A stretch of DNA of 43,569 bases from positions 1 to 43,569 of the forward strand of contig NZ_JBGUAZ010000013.1 in NCBI RefSeq assembly GCF_041821085.1, given 5' to 3'. A program made the translations under genes and the position numbers. The stretch is from Natrinema sp. HArc-T2 (GTDB lineage Archaea; Halobacteriota; Halobacteria; Halobacteriales; Natrialbaceae). The notes under the pieces were generated by a model. It did no database searches and was not told where the DNA came from. It saw only the letters and a program-made list of their open reading frames with translations. Numbering within the stretch: position 1 is the stretch's first letter; the number at the start of each line of letters is the position of its first letter. This document shows positions 25,202-33,400 of this stretch, piece after piece.

Positions 25202-27095
25202 TTAGTTTACGCCCCATTCGTCGAAGAGTTCTTCTTTCGACTGAAGGCCATCATCTGGGAGAGCGTGATTGATTACATACGAGCCCTCTTCATGGTTGTT
25301 CTCCCACAGATCTTGATGGGCTTTCGGAGTATCTTCCCATGGTGTGAGATGTGTCCCTGGCACGTCGAACACGTCCAATTCTATTTCCTCGTTCATTTCA
25401 AGCACCTCGTAGGTGTTTTTCATATGTGTGCCAAAAATTTCGGTCGTCGGCATGTAGATCCGACGTTGGCGCATCCATACCTGTGGCGCATAGAACGAAT
25501 GTCGTTGCCCTGACATGTCTTCCGAAAAGACGACTTTTCCCTCGAACGGTGCACAGAGCATCGTCGAGAGTGCCAGTGTGTTCTGGCTAGCACGTTCGAA
25601 GACGACTTCCGGATTGCCACGCGGGTTGTTCGGCGTCGCAAGGAGGTCACTGACCGCGATACCCATCGGCTTGAACATCTTCCCCATATACTCGCCGATG
25701 GTAGCGGCGAGTGCGTCAGGTTCGGATGGATCCGGGAGATGCGGCAGTGAGTCGAGATACTCGAACCCGTCACTCTCTTCGTTGAGTGTCTCGATGCTTA
25801 CTGTTCCTTCGACATCGTACTCGGATTCGACGTACTCGGCCTGTTCATCAGTTGCCGTAACGACGGCAACACGAGCATTGTGCTCGAGCGCCGTTTGTAC
25901 CGCCGCTTCAGCGACAGTATCGTGGGTACCATCGATGTCTTCCGGCGTCCCGTACCAAACGAGCGTTGGATCGCCGGCCTGAAGGTCAGCACGATGGAAC
26001 ACTGCCTCCGGGGTCGTTTGGCCCGACTTCCCCATAAATGCCATCTCGTAGCCAGTCGAGGCTCCGAAGAACGTCAATCGTCCACCCTCGTCCAACAGCT
26101 GGTACGATCGGGAGAAGGCGTGTGCACCTGCGTGAGAGACGACGTAGTCCGCGAGTTCGCCATCGTTCTTTTCCCGGTACTCCTCAAGGAGCGGCTCTCC
26201 AGCGGCTTCCCAGTCGTCCCATTCTTCGGGGTCGTTCGGAACCATCCGCATCGCGTCAACGAGTTCGGGACGCTTCCGGTCGATGTAGGCGTCAGCGCCA
26301 TTGTCAAGTGCGCGTTCGCCGCGTTCGTCGCTCGAGACGAGGCCGGTAATGTTCATGTTTCGACTCGTCGCCATCTGGACGGCGTCACGTCCGGTCCCCG
26401 TCGAGGCACCCTCGACGAAGAGATTCGAACCGGGATCGACATCGAGCGTGTTGAACAGCGCCCGGTAGATGGTCCCCATCGTCAGAATACAACTGCCCGC
26501 TTTTGTGAGGTCGAGGTTCTCTGGCGGCTCAAAGAGTTGCGTTCCCTGGGCAATCATAAATTGCTGGTGAGAGCCATCCGGGGTCTGATACCCCTGAATG
26601 GTGAAGTCAGCATACATCGGGTCACGGCCGGCTTTTGGCGAGAGTGCGTCGAACTGCCCGGAATATACGTGAACCAGATCACCGACTTCGATTCGCCCTT
26701 GTTCCTCGAGTCCATCGCCAACGTCGGCGACGAGTGCGAGCCCGCCTGAGCCGGTCACGTGCCAGTCACGGTCGTGTTGCTCGAAGGTCGACACAGGGAG
26801 TGATAGCCCACGCATCGTTGTAGTTGACCTCCGAGGTGAGCATGTAGAGCAACGCGTCGTTCGGTCCGGGCTCCTCGACAGAGATGACAACCTCTTTTTC
26901 AGCACCATCTTCGAATGGTTCACCGTGGTCCGGATTCCCGTCCTCATCGCCGGTGACGGCCCACGCGAGTTGGTAGTCCGGAATCGGCGTTTCACCCGGT
27001 TGGAACGGCGCATCGTGTTCCAGGAGGTCGCCGCTCTCGATTAGTTCGCGTTTCTTTTCGTCGGTTACGTCGGTCAGTGGTAGCTCTTCGTTCAT
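25202..27095 (-). pseudogene. Large crotonyl/acryloyl-CoA-reductase-like MDR oxidoreductase, frameshifted
   Basis: The N-terminal part starts at ATG 27095 (MNEELPLTDV), runs to SEVNYNDAWAI and then loses frame near 26803-26808. The rest continues in the next frame from LPVSTFEQHDRDWHVTGSGG to the stop at 25202; together about 631 codons. The Rossmann segment NLFVEGASTGTGRDAVQMAT and VPNDPEEWDDWEAAGEPLLEE resemble crotonyl-CoA carboxylase/reductase. The C-terminal WMRQRRIYMPTTEIFGTHMK aligns with that family's end, but about 150 extra residues lie in between. It would reduce a 2-enoyl-CoA. It follows the BCCT-2 gene on the same strand. A single-base shift could be a real inactivation or an assembly error. 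Confidence 0.7.
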
Positions 27096-27332
27096 GTTAT
27101 CGTATCGCTCTGAGTCGGCTTTCGCGTCTCTCCCAGTGTCCCAACTGTACACACCCATCGTTAGCGTGGAACGTACAACTGGACGTGTTCTCCATGATAC
27201 GGTGGCCAGTAATAAAACTAATCATGCCGGAAATTACATGTTCCTGATTTAATCGGGTTTAGCAGCTCGTTCATGGAGTGTCCCATTGGCCCCTCAACTG
27301 AGGTATACATCGGTTGCTTTTCGTTCGAATTC

Positions 27333-28916
27333 TCAGTCGTCATCTTCTGCGAGGTCGGTTCGGTTAGCCGGTGCTCTCTGTTCTCTCGGGCTATACTCGA
27401 CGAAGTTCGATTGATACCGTCTCCGTGCGGTGACGATCATCGCGTACACGATAACGAGGAAGAAAATCGTAAACGGGAGTCCGAGGACGACAGAGAACGA
27501 CTCGAGTGCTCGAGTTCCCGGCAGACTGAGCGTCATTACGCCGAGCGCAGCAAGTACGAGGCCCCAGATAGCACGGTTCCGCGCGTTCGGCTCCTCGTTT
27601 CCCATTGCGATCGCAGCGAGCATGAACACTGCCGAGTCGAGTGACGTGATGACGTACCCAGTCAGTGCGAGGATAAAGAGCACCCCGAGGACGGACGTAA
27701 GGGGTGTGACGTTAATCGCTTCTGCAAGTGCTGCGGGAATTCCCTGTTCGCTCAGCGCGGTGGAAACGGGACCGTAGTTACTCGATGAAAGTGCCCATCC
27801 ACCGAGGATGGCGTGCTGGACGAAGAGGAAGCCGGCAGGGACGATGCTGAGACCGATCGTCGTCTCGCGTACCGTCCGCCCCTTCGAGACCCGAGCGACG
27901 AAACTCCCGACGAAGAGGCCCCATGCAGCATACCAGGCCCACCAGAAACTAGTCCAATCCTGCGGCCACAAACTGCGATCGACCGGATCAGTGTACAGCA
28001 TGAGTCGCGGCAGATTGTTGAGCCAGATACCGAGCGAGTCGAGACCGAGTTCAGCCATGAACATCGACGGGCCGACGAAGACGAGAATACTCATCAACAC
28101 TGCGATCACGACCATCGTCGCACGTGCCATGTTCTGAATGCCGCTGCGCAGACCGAGCCACACGTCACCGAGGAATATCAGTCCGATAATACCGAACAGG
28201 CCGTAGGTCACGATTCCTGAGGAGAATCCGAACACGTTCGACATGATGGTCGACAACTGCTGGCCGATGAACCCAAGCGTCGTCGCAAGACCGCCGATCA
28301 TCGTCACGAGTGCCATGAGGTCCGTCACCCAGTAGAGCGCGCCCCAGCGCTCTTCATCGAGAATCGGCTTCAACATCGAACTGAACTTGAATTCGTCGTC
28401 GTTCCAAACGATGAGTCCGAACGCGAGCGAGACCGGTAAGTACCACGCCATAATCGCCGGGAAGATGTCATGCATGTACATGAACGCGAGTGCGACGCTC
28501 TCGACCGGTGCGCCCTGTACCGGCAGCGGGTTCGGCGGGCTGCTGACGATATAGATGGGCTCTGCGACACCCCAGAAGATGACCGCCGAGGCGAAGCCCA
28601 CGGTAAATATCATCGAGATCCACGAGAAGTAGCTGAACTCCGGTTCAGCGTCCTGTCCCCCGATTCGAAGCCGTCCGTACCGAGAGAACGAGAAGACAAT
28701 CATCGCGACCGTGAGCACGAGTGACAGTAGAATGAACCACCAGCCGAAGTAATTCAGTACGAAGTCATACGCACTGGTCATTGTCGAGTTGAGCAAACTC
28801 GGTGAAACTATTCCTACTACCGCGAGCCCGACTACGAGCCCGATCGAGAGGAAGAAGAGTGATTTCTCCGATCTATTCGTGTCCTCTAAGCCGAGGAGGT
28901 ACCAGCCATCTACCAT
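27333..28916 (-). CDS. BCCT family transporter, copy 2
   Basis: A 527-aa carrier with about 12 helices and the BCCT signature WPQDWTSFWWAWYAAWGLFV followed by ARVSKGRTVRETTIGLS. N-terminal features include DAEPEFSYFSWISMIFTVGF, shared with copy 1 (EEPEFSYFSFLAMLF). It should import a quaternary-ammonium or sulfonium solute. It lies 141 bp after the acyl-CoA synthetase gene and 237 bp before the MDR gene, all on the same strand, so it is likely to bring in the acid that is then CoA-activated. Sequence differences from copy 1 suggest another substrate or affinity. Confidence 0.94.
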   Translation of the reverse strand: MVDGWYLLGLEDTNRSEKSLFFLSIGLVVGLAVVGIVSPSLLNSTMTSAYDFVLNYFGWWFILLSLVLTVAMIVFSFSRYGRLRIGGQDAEPEFSYFSWISMIFTVGFASAVIFWGVAEPIYIVSSPPNPLPVQGAPVESVALAFMYMHDIFPAIMAWYLPVSLAFGLIVWNDDEFKFSSMLKPILDEERWGALYWVTDLMALVTMIGGLATTLGFIGQQLSTIMSNVFGFSSGIVTYGLFGIIGLIFLGDVWLGLRSGIQNMARATMVVIAVLMSILVFVGPSMFMAELGLDSLGIWLNNLPRLMLYTDPVDRSLWPQDWTSFWWAWYAAWGLFVGSFVARVSKGRTVRETTIGLSIVPAGFLFVQHAILGGWALSSSNYGPVSTALSEQGIPAALAEAINVTPLTSVLGVLFILALTGYVITSLDSAVFMLAAIAMGNEEPNARNRAIWGLVLAALGVMTLSLPGTRALESFSVVLGLPFTIFFLVIVYAMIVTARRRYQSNFVEYSPREQRAPANRTDLAEDDD

Positions 28917-29057
28917 GCTAACAAGTAACGCTTACAACCTATCCCCTTAAAGATTGTGTTAATTGATAGTCACCATCACGAGAATGTTGTTACCAGTCAT
29001 GAAAGACCGACCTCGTCGCGGACAACGCTCCGCCGAAGTTCTACTGACGAGGCCGAT

Positions 29058-31226
29058 TTACTCGTCAGTATCGAGAATGATACTTGCGTCGGCGATGACG
29101 GTACCGTCAGGCGAGGCAAACACCGGATTCAGATCAAGTTCGGTAATCGATGGGTTTGCCGTTGCGATCTCCGAAACATCCACGAGGAGATCGACGAGCG
29201 CTTCGCGGTCAATACCTGCATTACCACGAACGCCGTCGAGGAGCTCCTGTGCGTCGATCTCGTTCACCAGGGATCGGGCGTCGTGCTCCGTGAGCGGAAG
29301 TGCTCGAAACGCGACGTCGCGCATCACCTCCACGAAAATTCCGCCGACACCGAACATGAGCACCGACCCTACTTCTTCGTCACGTAGTACGCCGACGATA
29401 AGTTCGACAGCGGGATCAAGCATCGGAGAGACTAAAACGCCGTCGACGACACAGTTGGGATCGTACGATTTCGCATTGTCGACGAGCGTAGTGAAGTTCT
29501 CTCTGACTGCAGCTTCGGTGTCGACATCCAGAGCGACGCAGTCCGCTTCCGTCTTATGTACGATATCGTCGCTCACCGCCTTCATTGCAACTGGCCCCTC
29601 GTACTCCGCCGCGGCATCGGCGGCCTCGGCGGCCGTGGTCACGAGGTCGAATGGTGCCACTGGAAGTCCTTCTGCGTCGAGCAACTGCTTTGAGTGAAAT
29701 TCCGACAGTTGTCGTTTCCCCGCGTCGAGTGCGTCGCGAACGAGGCTGTGTTGTTCGTGGCCGCCCCCAAGCTGGAAGGTAGATTTGGTGTCGGCGGTCG
29801 ACAGATGCGCGCCGTATTGAGAGAGCTTTTCGAGGCTCGCGATGGCGACATCGAGTGATCCGTAGGTAGGAACGCCCGCCTCCTCGAGCGCATCAAGTGC
29901 AGGGGATCCCTGCGTTCCGTAGATACAGTGGACTGCAATGGATGTGTCGTACTCCTCGACGAGTGAAGCGATCCGGCGTGCGACATCGGGTTCCTGCCCT
30001 GTGTCCCCATCTCCAGGGCCACGAGATTCGTACGCGCCGAACACCCCCGTCAGTAATAACGAATCAACTGCAGGGTCGGCAACGAGTGCTTCTGCACAGT
30101 CATAGAAGATCGATAGGTCACCGTCGCCCTGTAGTCCCATCATGTCGACTGGATTCGTGACATTTGGAGCATCAGGGACGAGTTCACGCAGTCGTTCTCG
30201 AGTCGACTCGCTAAGCGCCGTCACCGACAGCCCACGGTTGCTGAGACTGTCCGCCGCGAGCGTCGCGTTCCCGCCACCATCGGTGAGAATAGCCACGTTA
30301 TCACCGGCTGCTGGTGGCAGTTTGGCGAGCGCATCGGCCACTGGTACCACGTGGTCAGATCGGTTGACCTGAATGACTCCTGCCTGTTCGTAGGCAGCGT
30401 CGAGTACGTCACTGTCACCCGCCAGTGAAGCAGTGTGTGACTGGACGGACTGTTTACCTTCCTCTGTCAGCCCACCTTTGAGGACGACGATCGGTGTGGT
30501 TTGGACCACCTCACGTGCCGTCTGAAGGAACGCACGCCCATCCGACATGCCATCGACGTAGAGTGCGATCGCATCAGTGTGTTCGTCGTCGTCAAGGAAC
30601 TCGAGATAGTCGTGAAACTCGAGATCCGTTTCGTTGCCGACGCCGATATTAAAACTGAATCCCGTCGAATTCCGACCTTCAGCGTGGGAGCCGAACTCCA
30701 GCCCGATGTTGCCGCTCTGGGCCAACAGCGCGATGTTTCCCTTGGGCATCTCGTACCCGCCGAGAAGGTTCAGGCCGGTGTGGAGGTTATAGATACCCTG
30801 AATGTTTGGCCCAATAAGTGCGACCCCGCAGTCGCGGGCAGTGTCCCGAATCGCCGCTTCAAGCCCCTCCTCACCGGCCTCGCTGAAGCCAGCGGCGATG
30901 ACGACAGCGCCGGCGGCACCGGCATCACCACACTCTTCAACGATATCAGGAATCGTCTCAGCCGGCGTCGCGATGAACGCCAGGTCGATCGTACCTGGCG
31001 TCGCTGCGACGCTGTCATACACTGTGAGTCCTCGAATCTCGCTATCGTATTTCGGGTTGACTGGGTAAATCTCGCCGTCGTAGCCGCTTTCTTGCAGGTC
31101 TTTGATCGTCTGATTGCCGCGTTTGCTCGTGTCTTTCGATGCGCCGATTACCGCCACTGTCTCGGGGTTGAACACCCGTTCTAACTGCAACGACGGGTGT
31201 TCAGCCGAATTGTTGAGCGTGCTCAT
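29058..31226 (-). CDS. ADP-forming acyl-CoA synthetase (acetate-CoA ligase family)
   Basis: A 722-aa single-chain enzyme of the nucleoside-diphosphate-forming acyl-CoA synthetase superfamily. An N-terminal CoA-binding domain (TVAVIGASKDTSKRGNQT) is followed by a succinyl-CoA-synthetase-like flavodoxin part (IGPNIQGIYNLHTGLNLLGG, ALLAQSGNIGLEFGSH). The phosphohistidine motif is QSHTASLAGDSDV (His264). The C-terminal third is the ATP-grasp domain (LPVAPFDLVTT, GPVAMKAVSDDIVHKTEADC). It forms an acyl-CoA from acid, CoA and ATP, or runs the reverse. An SD-like GAGG lies six bases before the ATG. Flanked by IclR-3 upstream and BCCT-2 downstream. The bacterial DMSP lyase DddX belongs to this superfamily, but acetate-type enzymes are also common in haloarchaea. 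Confidence 0.93.
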   Translation of the reverse strand: MSTLNNSAEHPSLQLERVFNPETVAVIGASKDTSKRGNQTIKDLQESGYDGEIYPVNPKYDSEIRGLTVYDSVAATPGTIDLAFIATPAETIPDIVEECGDAGAAGAVVIAAGFSEAGEEGLEAAIRDTARDCGVALIGPNIQGIYNLHTGLNLLGGYEMPKGNIALLAQSGNIGLEFGSHAEGRNSTGFSFNIGVGNETDLEFHDYLEFLDDDEHTDAIALYVDGMSDGRAFLQTAREVVQTTPIVVLKGGLTEEGKQSVQSHTASLAGDSDVLDAAYEQAGVIQVNRSDHVVPVADALAKLPPAAGDNVAILTDGGGNATLAADSLSNRGLSVTALSESTRERLRELVPDAPNVTNPVDMMGLQGDGDLSIFYDCAEALVADPAVDSLLLTGVFGAYESRGPGDGDTGQEPDVARRIASLVEEYDTSIAVHCIYGTQGSPALDALEEAGVPTYGSLDVAIASLEKLSQYGAHLSTADTKSTFQLGGGHEQHSLVRDALDAGKRQLSEFHSKQLLDAEGLPVAPFDLVTTAAEAADAAAEYEGPVAMKAVSDDIVHKTEADCVALDVDTEAAVRENFTTLVDNAKSYDPNCVVDGVLVSPMLDPAVELIVGVLRDEEVGSVLMFGVGGIFVEVMRDVAFRALPLTEHDARSLVNEIDAQELLDGVRGNAGIDREALVDLLVDVSEIATANPSITELDLNPVFASPDGTVIADASIILDTDE

Positions 31227-31232
31227 GGTGAT

Positions 31233-31359
31233 CCTCTGGTCTCAAGCCACTGTGAGGTGTGTCATGATATTCGCAGACATCAGTATATAAAACCTCACAA
31301 CTGAATAATGGCTTACAATTAAGTCAGTTCAGTAAGACACAGTTCGATAGAGTCGAACT
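31233..31359 (-). promoter_or_regulatory. Promoter of the acyl-CoA synthetase gene with upstream palindrome
   Basis: Read on the minus strand, TTTTATATAC (31283-31292) is a strong TATA box 57 bp before the ATG, and GAGG at 31233-31236 is an SD site. About 50 bp upstream of the TATA box is the palindrome AGTTCG / CGAACT with a 7-bp spacer (31341-31359), of the same TTCG-N7-CGAA form as sites near the two amidohydrolase modules. The upstream IclR gene ends at 31362. Confidence 0.55.
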
Positions 31360-31361
31360 CG

Positions 31362-32171
31362 CTACCCCATCGACTCGATTACTGTTGTAGCGAGTTGTTC
31401 TTCTAGTTCGTCAACTGCAGTCACGAGGAGATCGGGGACCTCATCAGTGAAAATCTCCCCCTGCATCCGATATTTGGGCGCAGAGACTGCGAGCGAGCCG
31501 AGAACACTTCCGTCAGAGCTCAATATACGACGACCGACAGCACGGAGTCCGTCCGCATACTCCTCGTCAGAGAGTGCGATTCCACGCTCGCGAATTTGCT
31601 CGAGGTCCTGGAATAGTGCTTCTCTTGACGTAATCGTGTTTTCTGTTCGCTTTGGGAGCCCCCACTGATCGATGATACGGTCGAGTTCATCGTCCTCTAA
31701 TTCGGCTAAGAGTGCCTTCCCTCCGGCGATACAATGCATGTGATAGCATGTCCCCGCATGACGTGCCGTCTCGGTCGGATGAAGGACTTCGTCCTGATAT
31801 GTATTATCAGGATGATACGACTCGTAGACAGTAATTGCCCGGCCATCGTTAGCAACGAGGAAGTCTACCTCCTCATTCGTCGTGTCTGCAATGTCTTGTA
31901 CGGCCTCGACAGCGAGTTGATATGATTGTTTTCGTGACCGAGCGTACTCTCCGCGATTATAGAATTTGAGTCCGAGATGGTACTGTTCACCCTCCTTGAC
32001 GATGTACCCGTGGTGGCGAAGTGTCGTCAAGTGGCGGTGAATCGTACTCCTTGCAAGGTCAAAGTGATCAACGAGTTCCGCTAACGTCGCTCCGTTGAAC
32101 GATTGAACCGCATCGATTATCTGTAATGACTGTTCTGTGGTGCGGACACGGTCGGAATCTTTCTTTGTCAT
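31362..32171 (-). CDS. IclR family transcription regulator, copy 3
   Basis: A regulator of 269 aa from ATG 32171 (MTKKDSDRV), or 276 aa from ATG 32192. Winged HTH: SLQIIDAVQSFNGATLAELV and ARSTIHRHLTTLRHHGYIV. Effector domain: YHMHCIAGGKALLAELEDDE and ALSDEEYADGLRAVGRRIL. The frame continues upstream to 32285, but that part looks non-coding. It is the first gene of a same-strand block with acyl-CoA synthetase, BCCT-2 and the reductase and is probably their regulator. A palindrome AGAACAGTTCT sits 159 bp upstream of the start. Confidence 0.92.
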   Translation of the reverse strand: MTKKDSDRVRTTEQSLQIIDAVQSFNGATLAELVDHFDLARSTIHRHLTTLRHHGYIVKEGEQYHLGLKFYNRGEYARSRKQSYQLAVEAVQDIADTTNEEVDFLVANDGRAITVYESYHPDNTYQDEVLHPTETARHAGTCYHMHCIAGGKALLAELEDDELDRIIDQWGLPKRTENTITSREALFQDLEQIRERGIALSDEEYADGLRAVGRRILSSDGSVLGSLAVSAPKYRMQGEIFTDEVPDLLVTAVDELEEQLATTVIESMG

Positions 32172-32676
32172 TAGCGGTTTAGACGCGGCCATGAGACATA
32201 GTAGTTCGGAACAATCAAACTGGTTTATCAGGGATGGCCTGGTTCCGTATGTTCGAACTGGAATTCGGTACAGGCTTTCGTCCAACGAACAGCAGTCCTC
32301 TGTACGCCCGTAAGCCAGTAGATCACTAAAGAACAGTTCTATTTACAATTGTATGTCTGTAATCCGCAGGCGGTGGTGCTGGCTGGGTTTACACGACTCT
32401 ATCGGAGTTACTGTGTTATATCCAGCTTCGGGTCGTCTACGTATTAACTCACCATTGTGTGGTATGCGATCTCGTTCCAATAAACCGAATTATCAACTTA
32501 CTTGACAGACTAAAAGTTGTTCACCAACCATTCAAAAGAAAGTGAGTGACCTTCATTGTATTGATCAAATCGCAAGACAAGATGCCTAATTCTTCTCAAG
32601 AGTGTGGGATTTTACTGGATTATGACTTCGATCCACTCCATGCCAGACAGTGTGAGAAGAGCGCACCCGAGCCTGT

Positions 32677-32838
32677 TTAGAGGTCCGTAATCGTGCTGTG
32701 AGGCGCTTCGATCGCCTGTGCGTCCTCTTCCAGCAGTGCTACGACGAGATACGGGACGTACGATTCGAAGTATTCGGAGAGCGCCTGTGGAAAAATAATC
32801 GACCGCTGGAGGCTCCATTCGGTGACGGAGAGGTACAT
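32677..32838 (-). CDS. Small hypothetical protein (53 aa)
   Basis: A short frame from ATG 32838 reads MYLSVTEWSLQRSII, FPQALSEYFESYVPYLVVAL and LEEDAQAIEAPHSTITDL, ending at TAA 32677. The composition is acidic and helical as in haloarchaeal proteins. Its upstream region (32839-32946) is a diverged copy of 33167-33280 with a palindrome in it, so it could have its own regulated promoter. No family is recognised. A longer overlapping minus-strand frame at 32612-33040 has a poor composition and is not preferred. It may be a remnant of a larger gene. Confidence 0.4.
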   Translation of the reverse strand: MYLSVTEWSLQRSIIFPQALSEYFESYVPYLVVALLEEDAQAIEAPHSTITDL

Positions 32839-33280
32839 TCGTGCGTCTGTAAAACAGTCTAACCTGCGTCAGTGCAAAATCTATTTTCGCATCGTCGAAA
32901 TGCACGTAGTACGCGGAATCACGATGAACGTTACAGTTGTACCTGACTTGGGACCGGAATAGCCACTCTAAGAGAATTCCCACCATTGCATTTCGACTCT
33001 GTCGAAATGAGACTGAGGGAAATAACGTTCCGTCCAGCATGTGTCTGGATCATAAAATCGGTCAGTAACTGCTGAGGATACCAGAGTACACGCCACAGGT
33101 ACCTCACCAACCGGACGGACAGAGTTACTGACGATCTATGTCGGCAATCACCCTCTTCGATTACATTCGTACGCCTGTAAACATTACAATCCGTGTCAGC
33201 GAGAGATCTATTTCGCTATTGTCGAAATAGCCGTGATATCTAGAAACACAAGAAATGTCGCAGTTATACTATCAGCTGTG
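32834..33280. repeat. Diverged direct repeat (two ~115-bp units) carrying TTTCG/CGAAA palindromes
   Basis: Unit 1 (32834-32946) and unit 2 (33162-33280) share TACATTCGT, CTGTAAA, GTCAG, ATCTATTT, GTCGAAAT and CAGTT in the same order. Each has a palindrome in the middle: TTTCG / CGAAA with 6-bp spacing at 32885-32900, and CTATTTCG / CGAAATAG with 7-bp spacing at 33208-33230. A third palindrome, CATTTCGAC / GTCGAAATG, lies between them at 32989-33009. The 33041-33400 stretch contains no supported gene. Together this looks like a regulatory region in front of amidohydrolase-2. Confidence 0.6.
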
Positions 33281-33367
33281 ACTGAGCTCATGAACCGTTG
33301 TGGCTGGTCCGGTAACCTGTCACAGGATCGTTGATGATACCAGTCGAACGACTATGGAAAATGGTAA

Positions 33368-33377
33368 TGTTTATCAG
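33368..33377 (+). promoter_or_regulatory. TATA-like element of the amidohydrolase-2 operon
   Basis: ATGTTTATCA lies about 25-33 bp before the ATG at 33401, which would give a leaderless or nearly leaderless transcript. Confidence 0.4.
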
Positions 33378-33400
33378 GGGTCGTTGAAAATAGGCAAGTG

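Noticed and set aside
25880-26749. 289-aa plus-strand open frame
   Set aside because: Antisense to the reductase gene, Arg/Val-rich and without motifs; a shadow frame.
32612-33040. 142-aa minus-strand frame
   Set aside because: It overlaps the more protein-like 53-aa frame and two palindromes; its composition (Arg-rich, Ser-rich tail) is not that of a haloarchaeal protein.
32222-33377. Shared TTTATCAGGG string at 32224-32233 and 33371-33380
   Set aside because: The two copies face opposite ways relative to their nearest genes, so a common promoter element is not supported; probably chance.
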